A DNA stretch of 64,000 bases from Lunularia cruciata. Its lineage: Eukaryota; Streptophyta; Marchantiopsida; Lunulariales; Lunulariaceae. The notes below the pieces were generated by a model. The model had not been told where the DNA came from, did not search any database, and saw only the letters and a program-made list of their open reading frames with translations. Positions 56,282 to 64,000 of this stretch are shown piece after piece. The DNA is taken from positions 23,576,608 through 23,640,607 of the forward strand of contig OX419762.1 of NCBI GenBank assembly GCA_948567375.1, read 5' to 3'. Made by a program: the position numbers and the translations under genes. Numbering within the stretch: position 1 is the stretch's first letter; each line of letters begins with the position of its first letter.

Positions 56282-56548
56282 ATGTTGTATGTATATACAT
56301 TTCTACACAACATTCATTGCTGTCAACATCATACATTATAGAAGCAAAACTCTCACATAAGTCATACATAAACTCTAAAGTGCCACAATTAATCAGATTG
56401 TTTACAACTCAAATCAATCAAACTCAGATCAATACTTGATCCGATCCTCAACAACTTTCCAACAATAGGGCACTAATTACAATCAAGCCACACCCACTCT
56501 AGCTTCTTGACTCCAAGTGACGCTTGCCGTCTTTCTGTCCACTCTAGC
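56282..56548 (-). repeat. G3 LTR-related fragment
   Basis: About 110 bases (56282-56390) match 60577-60683 (tctacacaacat...gtgccacaat), starting TGTGGCACTTTAGAG on the minus strand. The rest up to 56548 is unassigned and ends at the P6 TSD. Confidence 0.55.
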
Positions 56549-56963
56549 TGTGGTGCCCACATTTTTTGTTTTTTTTCAAAATAAAGAAGAAGAAGTGTAT
56601 AGAGAAGTCGGATTGCGCCTGTATGGCCAAAGAAGGCAAAGAAAAGAGTCTTCCGGATGAAACCCAAAGTAAAGTGACTTTGGGTCATAAGGCGAAGTAC
56701 TTGGAAATGTCTTGTCAGCACACAACCCAAAGTTAGGAGTCTTTGTATCGAAGGGAGCTCAACCCGAGGTGAAGTCAATCTAACAACCTTTTGTCGGGGC
56801 GAGAAATTCAAGAAGGGACCGTTCAAAAACCAGTGGCCCATACATGCGAAGTATGATTGATAGTGACAGGTGCATGCAAGAGGTGTGATTTCTCGGTAGA
56901 AACTCAAAGTGAAGAAAGACAAAGAAAGTGCAACTCTATAAGAATCAAACTCGCAACAACACA

Positions 56964-59490
56964 ATGTCAAGTAATTTTCCTTTGCCGTTGAGAAGTTGTC
57001 CTTGAGGTGATCTTGGGAAGGAAAATAGAGTTGGAAATGCACTAGTGTGTAAGGGAGAAGTTGCAAGAGTGAAACCGAGAGACAATGAGAAAACAAGAGA
57101 GATGGGAGGAGGAAAGAAGACCTCCAAATTTGCAGTGAGAAATCATGCAACTCGGAGGTTAGATGTGATTGCAAGGATCGAAGTCGAAGGAATGTGAGTT
57201 TTCCAAGTTTCATGACAGAGATCATTGAGAGCAAGTGTCTCAATGGACCCGAGCAAGAAGGGAAGAGAGGAAATCCAGCTCGCTGGATAGAGTCGGATTG
57301 GAGATTACTACTTGGGAAGGAATCAGGCTTGGAGTAGGGGGCCACATTCTTGGGGAAGGGAGAGATAGCCCAAGAAACCCAAGAGGTGAGAGATGCATTC
57401 TCATCAAAGCGGACAAAGAATGGGTACAAAGTGGAGAGTTACAAAGACCCTGTCAAGAGAGGAATTGTGAGTGCTCTAATGGCAAGCCTGAAGCCGAAGA
57501 GAACAACCTATGTGATGAAACACCAAGCGGTGTTCTTTCACAAGAGAACCGATCAATTGGGCGAGGTGTTTCCATGGGAGAACACAACAAATGGTGTGGA
57601 ATCTGAGGGATAAATTGCCTCCACACTACATCGTGCCGTTTGCAGCTCATTTCTACCTTGGGTTGAATTTGCTGAACTTGGCGGAGCAAACTTGGATGGT
57701 GTCACATTTCCATCCCGATTTGAGAAAGGAGGTCGATGTAGAGGAGCAATAGTACATCTTGCAAATCAGAAGCACCGATGAGTACTACAAGAAGACAAGG
57801 AAGAATGTGGAGATCAAAGTGAGTACTCCAAACTCAAAGAAGAGAAGTCGGCAGGGCAAAGCAAAAGACACGACGAAACCTCGGAAGACCAAGAGAGGAA
57901 ACTCGAGGTGATGCATGGTGGTGATCAAGTCGGAAGATGACGACTCGGAAGGTGATGCTGAGTGCAAGACCAGAGACTTGGAACATGAGAAGGAGCCCGA
58001 GCTAACGCTATAGAGTGGAGATACAAGAAGCGACAGTGATGAAGGAGGAGAAATGACATCGGCACCAGCTACTGCAGAGGAGGAAGAAGAAGTGCAGGCA
58101 GAGATCAAGGCTGAGGACAACACAAAGTTGGAAGATGAAGTACCCGAGGCAAAAGAGAAGATCACAGTTCAGAGAGGAGTCCGCTCGAGACGTAAGGCAA
58201 AGTACAATGCAGGTCCAAGTAATGTGAAAGAAGAAGCGAATGAAAGCTTGGGAAGCAAGGTGTCCGTTCTGATTCAAAGACTGCAAAGAAGAAGACGAGT
58301 ATTGGATGAACAAGAAGTGCAAAGAGAAGTAGCTATGCAAGAAGAAGTAACCCCAAGCAATGGAGTCGAGTACCTGCGGGAGGTGGTGTGTCCATTGCTG
58401 GTGAAGTTAGAGTACAAGAAGAGAGAGATGCAGTCGACTTGTCCAAAGGTAAAGACTGTCTTGCAGGTGTTATTAAGATTAGAAGAAGAGAACTCGGAGT
58501 TGAAGAGGAGTATAACCCGAGGTGAGGAGGAAAGGGAAGTACTGCAAGCGGAGGCAGTAGTGAGGACTCAGGTAATTGAAGACCTGAAGAGATAAGTGAG
58601 ATATCAAGAAGATCTTGTTAAGAAGAGTGACATAACAAGGGAAAGACAAGTAGCTGAATACGAGATCTTGAAGCAGTAGTTTGCTGATTCAAGAGTAGAA
58701 GTTATCCATGCTATGGCAAGAGTCGCAGCAAAGGATCAAGAGCTCGATAGGGTGAAGGAGAGTGTAGAGGAGAAGAAGCAACTTTGCAAAGAGAGTTGGC
58801 AGCATGGTATAGGGAAGAAGAGAGATTACAAGAGTTACTTTGTAATCTAGAGGAGAAGGTTGTACAAAAGGAGAAGGAGAAGGAGACGGTGAAAGCCAAG
58901 TTCAAAGCAGAATTGGCAATGTACAAAGAGGACTGGCTTGCAGATCAAGAGCAAGAAAGGAAGATGAGATTGGAGCTATTGAAGGAGATAGTCCTCAGGA
59001 TGAACGCGATGTTGAGTATAGAGGCCAGTGTTCGAATTGAAGAAACGAGGTTGCGTAAGTTGAAGTTGTTGGTGCAAGAGACGAGGCAAAGACAAGGGAA
59101 CAACACTGATTTGAATGCCTTGTTGATTAGTTTAAGAACTTGTGTAGACAGGAAGATCTTAAAAGTAGAAGACAATATTGCAATTAGATTAGACTTAGTG
59201 AAAATAGAGATCAAAAAACTTCGGAAAGATGTTAGAGCCAACCCCAAAGTAGATAACATAGGAATGCAGATGTCTTTGGAGTTAGAGATGGAGACATTAG
59301 AGAAGAGTGGGTTGAGAGATGAAGAGTTAAAAAGATTACCCACTAGTGCAATTCAGATTAGGAAAGAGAATTGCTGGATTTGGTAGAAGAAGTAGAAGAT
59401 GTGAAACCCGAGGATAGAGTAGTAGGAAGTAAATTTACTTCGGGTTTGGGTTTGAAAGCCGATGATGAAGTAGACATCGGATCGGATTAG
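56964..59490 (+). pseudogene. G2 LTR ORF, full-length region (P6 copy)
   Basis: N-terminus MSSNFPLPL as in P4, then RNHATRRLDVIARIEV, DAFSSKRTKNGYKVESYKDP, TTYVMKHQAVFFH, the HFYLGLNLL block, and VSTPNSKKRSRQGK basic linker. An acidic linker follows, then coiled coil (58053-58595: GVEYLREVVCPLLVKLEYKK; 58784-59386: EEERLQELLCNLEEKVVQKE, LNALLISLRTCVDRKI), and VDIGSD at the end. Several stops and frame changes. P4 and P6 share an N-terminus that differs from E1/M2/P5, so there are two ORF variants. Confidence 0.78.
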
Positions 59491-60283
59491 TAACAGTTTT
59501 GAGATATGAAGAGGCAGATATGAAGAGGTGCATTGTAATTTTGGATCTGCAGGTTAGAAAAGTTGTTGTAGAACGGTATAGTTGTTAGAATTGTTGAGTT
59601 GTTCACTATTTAAGAGTGGCATTTGTAGTATCATGTTGTTTAGTGCTCATAATTTCTGAGAATAGATAAAGCAAAGTGTTGTGAAGTAGTGCTTGTCGCT
59701 TGAGCTTGATTCTAAGTATCAACGTTGTACTTGTAGTTGTGAGTGTTTGGAGAAATTTGAAGTGCAAGTCAGTGTGCTTGTTGGATGTTGGATTCCATAG
59801 CCTTGATTTTTACTCTGTGTGTTAGATCCTGAGTGAAGTGCAATTGAAACAATGCCTTGACAAATCTGAGAGGAATTGTAGTGTTGGTAGTATTTTGCAT
59901 TTGTGAGTGCAGTGCAAAGTTGATGTGAAGCAATTTTGATTGAGGAAGTTATGCCTTTAGTGGAGCGGTGGAACACAATTCTGAGGCAAAGTCGTTTTGC
60001 AGTGAAGTGCCATTTTTGGAAGAGCCTGAATCATCACAATCAAGATTGTTTGGAAAGAATTGAAGGAGTTGTGATTAAGAAGTGTGAATTTGTGACAAGA
60101 TTGCGAGTCAGTGCTTGTTACTCTCTTTTGGGTGTGGTTTCTACCTGAGAGATTAAAGACGCAACCAAGAAGAACTAAGATTGTTACTTTGCTTTGTATT
60201 TGGAAATTTATGACTTGTATCTCTACGGGAACAAACTTTACTTACCCGATTACCGCAAAAGTGATATTTGCCGGGTTGTCACA
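59491..60283 (+). other. R/U5-like 3' region of P6
   Basis: Non-coding. TATTTAAG near 59608, agaatagataaagc near 59660, gcttgtcgcttgagctt near 59690, and the terminal ttacccgattaccgcaaaagtgatatttg segment before TTGTCACA. Collinear with P1, P3, P4 and P8. Confidence 0.65.
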
Positions 60284-60683
60284 CTAGCCAAGAACTTGAA
60301 GGCTCAACATCAAAGAAGTGAGCTCTTTGGAGCTGCACTTCCAGGGTAAACTCCTGATTTTGACCTAGGTCTCATCCCAATGGTCCCGCTGATGGCACAA
60401 CCAACAGTGCAAACGGTGCAAATGACGGTGGGCCTCCCTATCAAGTGAGTACCCTAAACACAAAATCTGACCCTTAGAAAGCAGTCTATGAGTAGCTACC
60501 AAAATGCCTCTAACTATTATCACTGGAACTCTATTGTCCAAGTAATCTAGATGTGACACTACAAATGGCATGACAACTATTGTGCATATATACATCTCTA
60601 CACAACATACATTGTTGTCAACATCATACACTATAGAAGCACAACTCACACATAAGTCATACATAAAGTCTAAAGTGCCACAA
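60284..60683 (-). repeat. G3 3' LTR part (tentative)
   Basis: On the minus strand begins TGTGGCACTTTAGAC at 60683, after a weak purine run (gctagagggtga), downstream of the G3 integrase. Cut by P6 at 60284. The same start occurs at 56390. Confidence 0.5.
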
Positions 60684-60874
60684 TCACCCTCTAGCTAGCG
60701 GTTAGGTCCCTCTTGCTCCTGATAGCCATCTACTCCAAGTATATGGTATACCATATGATGGGCAAAGATCAGAAGGCCGGGTGCTATGGAGCCCCATTGT
60801 TAGTTGCATGTCTGCAATCTATACCATATAAAGAATGAACTAGCTATAGGTCAAGTACATCTAGGACATAACCA
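60684..60874 (-). other. G3 3' untranslated internal region
   Basis: Lies between the PHD-like finger and the putative LTR. No coding signal beyond broken continuation of the polyprotein. Confidence 0.4.
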
Positions 60875-61297
60875 CTATCTTTGAGGAACCACCGTGAGAG
60901 GAGAAGTCATACATGCCATATGCCATCCTCTTGAATAGATATCACATACTAACAAAGTAGCAGCTCTATTGGAAGAGCCACATAACATACACCTCAAGCC
61001 TGCACGTACAAGTGCCAAGCTTGGGTCCATAGTACCATCAATGTTTGGGAGGTGGCATGGTTCACAATTGCGCACATGATTCTTCCAAACAACAACATCA
61101 CATCCTTCTAACACAAGGACTCCAGATGGCAAAACCTCATACACTCTCAAGATAGTGCGGCTTGTTGAAACATCAAGTGTTGTTGGTGTTGTCTTTTGTA
61201 GATACACATAGTCACCTGGATGAAATTGACAGATCAAGGGTCTATAAACCTCCTCCTTGAATGGTACCATAAAGTAAGGTATCCCTATGCTGAGCAA
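60875..61297 (-). CDS. pol: G3 integrase C-terminus with PHD-like finger
   Basis: A 140-codon frame. FHPGDYVYLQKTTPTTLDV and LRVYEVLPSGVLVLEG form the GPY/F-like beta domain after the DDE core; VRNCEPCHLPNIDGTMDP links to CMLCGSSNRAATLLVCDIYSRGWHMACM, laid out like a PHD finger (C-x2-C ... LVCD-x-C-x3-WH-x2-C) except that the Cys after CD-x is Tyr here. PHD fingers bind histone H3 tails, so a role in target choice is inferred. The first ~18 residues overlap the upstream frame's end. Confidence 0.75.
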   Translation of the reverse strand: MLSIGIPYFMVPFKEEVYRPLICQFHPGDYVYLQKTTPTTLDVSTSRTILRVYEVLPSGVLVLEGCDVVVWKNHVRNCEPCHLPNIDGTMDPSLALVRAGLRCMLCGSSNRAATLLVCDIYSRGWHMACMTSPLTVVPQR

Positions 61298-61913
61298 TTA
61301 CCAAGTTCTCAAAGGCCATCGGCATCACTCTTTGAAAGATCTTTGCCTCTTGAGAACATGCGCTCACCCATACATTTGGATCATCCAAATCCAAGACTAT
61401 AGTAGCATCTTGACAAATGGCTGTAAGTAAATCTGGATCTTGTCCATAGAGTAGAAAGAAAGGAGAGAAGGATGCTAAGGAGGGTTTCCAGCTTCGATAG
61501 CCCATGGCAAACTAAGGTAATTGGAGATCCCAATCTTCCAAGTGGCCTCTCTGCAAACCATACATTTGCAATCCTCTCTTCATTGTCTGAACCACTCTCT
61601 CTGCTAAGCCATCTGCCTCAGGGTGATCTTGAGATGTAGTACAATGATCAATCAAAGCCTTGTCACACAAGACCTAAAACTCTCCTAAGAACTCTATGCC
61701 TTGATCAGTCAATACCTCATTTGGTGCACCAAAATGACTAAGAACTCGATCCAAGAACGAGTAAGCCATCCCTTCACTAGACTTGTCAAGAAGTGCTACC
61801 AACTCAATCAACTTAGAGAAGTGCTCCACCATCACCAAAATATACCAATGATGTCTCATAGTCAATAGTAAAAGTCCGGCAAAGTCCAAACTCCAGCGGT
61901 AACCCAATCCCAT
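61242..61913 (-). pseudogene. pol: G3 integrase core
   Basis: Minus strand: YRWSLDFAGLL (first D), VEHFSKLIELVAL, LSHFGAPNEVLTDQGIEFLGEF (second D), then HPEADGLAERVVQTMKRGL (E) near 61590, and AMGYRSWKPSLASFSPFFLLYGQ. A TAG near 61675 and others break the frame. Upstream HAHEELGHFGVKRTY (HHCC start) near 62090 and CVVCD near 61990 are also visible. Confidence 0.83.
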
Positions 61914-62573
61914 GATAGGTAATGGGTGTAACTGTGGTGTAAGAGCATTGAATGATGCTCTAACTCAGTCACAAACCACACATCTAGCAACAAACTATTG
62001 TACCTTGGTCTGCATACAATGCCACCAATAGTGACTCTAGAGTAAGCTATATGTACGCTTTACTCCAAAATGTCCTAGCTCTTCATGAGCATGACGGACC
62101 AACTATAGTCTCTAAGATGGAAGTGGTACTACTCTCACTCTACCATCCTCCCATACACACAAAAGGTGTCTGCCCTCCAATCTGAACTGTCTGGCTTGCC
62201 AAACAACACAATCTCACTCCTTGGCCCCAATTGTGCCACCCACAACACCAATGCAAAGATAGTCTATCACTAAAATGTCACCATGAATGTCTCATTGAAC
62301 TGTACCAATATCTTCACTCTATGGATCTATGATCTCAATAAATTCTCTTGTATGCGTTGAGAGAGAAACCACCAAAGCCTCAAAAAATATACAAAGAAAG
62401 GCAAATGCATGCCAACTTGGCATCATCTCCTTATCTATCTCACCATGCCAACATGCTCCAATCTGATCCTACAGGATGGGATATAGGTTTCTACTCAACC
62501 TATCTGCATCACGGTTCACCACTCCAGGTCTCTAAACAACCATGAAATCATACTCCTATAAAATCAGAGCCCA
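61914..62573 (-). pseudogene. pol: G3 spacer and integrase zinc finger
   Basis: Broken polyprotein between RNase H and the integrase core: VVNRDADRLSR (RNase H end) near 62520, a variable spacer, FRLEGRHLLCVWEDGRVRVV near 62160, then the HHCC finger. Multiple stops. Confidence 0.65.
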
Positions 62574-62990
62574 TCATGCAAGCTTCCCTGAAAGCTTGTC
62601 AAACTCCATCAACCACTTCAGCGGCTGATGATCAGTGATAAGAGTGAAGGGGTTACCAAATAGGTAACATTGGAAATGTGCTACTGCCCAAATTGCTGCC
62701 AAGCACGCTCCCTCATATGAACTATACTTTGCCTCTGCTGAATTGTTGGAGCAACTAGCATGTGCCACCACAAACTCCTTCTCCTCATCATCATGTTGGA
62801 TGAGCAGTGCTCCAAGCCCCAACATACTCCAATCAGTATGAACCTAAAATGGTCGTCTTCTAATCGGTCTCCTCAAAAAAGGAGTAGATGTCAACCTCTC
62901 CTTGAGCTCTACAAAAGCTCTCTCCTGCTCATCTCCCCAACACCACTCATGTGTAAGCTTTGTCAGCTTCGTCAAGGCCTTGGCAATGGT
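62574..62990 (-). pseudogene. pol: G3 RNase H
   Basis: WCWGDEQERAFVELKERL, LTSTPFLRRPI, then GLGALLIQHDDEEKEFVVAHAS, EAKYSSYEGACLAAIWAVAHF, YLFGNPFTLITDHQPLKWLM. These are Ty3/gypsy RNase H blocks. Cut at 62991 by a minus G2 LTR; RT itself is not in the window at this side. Confidence 0.83.
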
Positions 62991-63246
62991 TGTGACAACC
63001 TAACAATATCACTTTTGTGGTAATAAGGTAAGTAAAGTTTGTTCCCGTAGAAATCTTGGTCAAAATTGGTCAAATACAGAGCAAAGTAACAATGTAATTT
63101 TTCTTGATTTTGTCTTGAATCTCTTAGGTAGCAACTATACCTAGAAGAGAGTAACAAGCACCAACTCACATTCTCATTACAAATCAACACTCCTTAATCA
63201 CAACTCTAGCAAATCTTTCTAGACAATCTTGATTGTGATGATTCAG
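62991..63246 (-). repeat. G2 LTR M4, 3' end piece, minus strand
   Basis: On the minus strand ends TTGTCACA at 62991 and contains the standard terminal block (accttattaccacaaaagtgata). Interrupted at 63247 by P7; the rest should lie right of the window. Confidence 0.78.
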
Positions 63247-64000
63247 TGTGGTACCCACATTTTTCATTTTGGACGAGTTTAGAAGAAGAAATGCACTGCT
63301 GAAACCAAATTGAAAGCAAATGGAGAAGAAATGCGTGCAAACTTGTGATTTGATCAGACCCGAGGAAGTTGACTTCATGTAAGAGGAAGAAGGGCTTGGT
63401 TTGGATCAGACCCGAAGAAGCTTACTTTGTGTCAGAGGAGGGAAAAACTCGGATAAGACGTTAAGGAGTGTAAACCCGAAGGAGAAATAAAAGTTGCAGG
63501 TTAGGATTTTTGCGGGGCCATATCTCAGTGACCACAACTCTAAATAAAGCATATTATATCTCGTTAGAAGCGTCTCGCTCAGGGCTTTCCATTGCCACCA
63601 AAATCGCTAAGTTTGGAGGTATGTAGAAGAAGTTACAAGCATTTGAAGTTTCTAGAGTAGATGTCAAAGTGTCTTCGGGTCAATGTGACTTTGGATTTCA
63701 TACTTCGTACTTCGGGTTTACATGACTTTGGGTCTAAAGACTTTGCTTCAAGATGAAGATGACTAAATCCGAGGTAGTTGGACCTCAGAGTGCAGTGAAG
63801 GTGACTTGGGGAGTCTTACTAGAGGGATCAGAGGAAGTTCGAGTAGTCAAAGAAGATAGTTAGGATACCCATGACTTCAATTTCAGTCTTGATTAAAGAT
63901 GGAACATGAATTGAAGGAGAAGTAGCAGTAGTGAATAAACCCGAAGTGCAAGATCAGACAATAAGTGTCTTTGGGTGAGTTACATGAGTGATTAGGGGAA
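63247..64000 (+). repeat. G2 LTR P7, short type, 5' part, runs off window
   Basis: Starts TGTGGTACCCACATTTTTC at 63247 and is collinear with P1 (1900-2660) to the window end, including an acttcgggt-type repeat cluster near 63665-63740. The predicted TSD at its left is ttcag (63242-63246). Confidence 0.85.

Larger units (their letters stand above)
56549..60283 (+). mobile_element. G2 solo LTR P6, coding type (3735 bp), TSD CTAGC
   Basis: Starts TGTGGTGCCCACATTTTTTG and ends CCGGGTTGTCACA. Perfect TSD CTAGC at 56544-56548 and 60284-60288. A complete coding-type LTR with leader, ORF region, TATTTAAG near 59608 and R/U5-like 3' end. It sits in G3 DNA. This is the cleanest evidence that 3.7-kb coding units are single integrated LTRs. 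Confidence 0.93.

Noticed and set aside
60875-61060. PHD finger as part of a host chromatin gene
   Set aside because: It is in frame with the G3 integrase C-terminus and follows its GPY/F-like block directly.
1-64000. tRNA, rRNA, CRISPR, operons or other prokaryotic features
   Set aside because: No cloverleaf, rRNA-like segment or regularly spaced repeat array was seen, and all long ORFs belong to plant retroelements.

Overview
This window is repeat-only DNA from a large plant nuclear genome. It is a dense, nested stack of decayed LTR retrotransposons. I found no host gene, no rRNA or tRNA gene and no prokaryotic feature. Plant origin is inferred from the Ty3/gypsy and Ty1/copia lineages, the TG...CA LTRs with 5-bp target-site duplications (TSDs), and heavy nesting with many nonsense codons. 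The density of old, diverged copies would suit a gymnosperm or another large-genome plant, but the sequence does not prove a species.

I use local labels. G1 is a Ty3/gypsy family with LTRs of about 690 bp starting TGTAACAC. Copy A occupies 1-9015 and copy B 21939-27516; LTR pieces lie at 30667, 34785 and 55107. G2 is a Ty3/gypsy family with LTRs that start TGTGGTACCCACA and end TTGTCACA. One G2 element (E1, minus strand, 9016-19668) shows the whole plan: 5' LTR 15967-19668, primer binding site, gag with three CCHC knuckles, protease, RT, RNase H, integrase, polypurine tract, and a truncated 3' LTR. G3 is a Ty3/gypsy element (60284-62990, minus) whose integrase carries a C-terminal PHD-like finger. 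A Ty1/copia element (minus) is split between 44.7-47.9 kb and 53.9-54.2 kb.

Layout. At 1-30523 there is a Russian-doll stack: A lies in the 3' LTR of E1, E1 lies in a second G2 LTR (19669-21938), that LTR abuts B, and B lies in a third G2 LTR (27517-30523). At 30524-36053 there are G1 LTRs and G2 LTR pieces, including a 1.9-kb solo LTR with TSD TAACA. At 36054-44305 a coding G2 LTR is split by a short LTR (TSD TAAGT), which is itself split by two more (one with TSD TATGT). At 44306-54178 lies copia, interrupted by unclassified tandem-repeat-bearing DNA that hosts a 3.8-kb G2 LTR. At 54179-64000 there is a G2/G1 mosaic, a 3.7-kb G2 LTR with TSD CTAGC, G3, and two more G2 LTRs.

The most unusual feature is that the long G2 LTRs (about 3.7 kb) carry a protein-coding frame inside U3, upstream of the LTR's own TATA-like box. 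In the E1 5' LTR it is a single 849-codon frame with three nonsense codons. It has an unrecognised N-terminal domain, a basic then acidic/Ser-rich linker, and a long coiled coil. Related frames occur in many other G2 LTR copies. A second class of G2 LTR (about 1.9 kb) keeps both ends but has lost all but the last part of that frame. By my addition, G2 LTR sequence makes up about 34 of the 64 kb.
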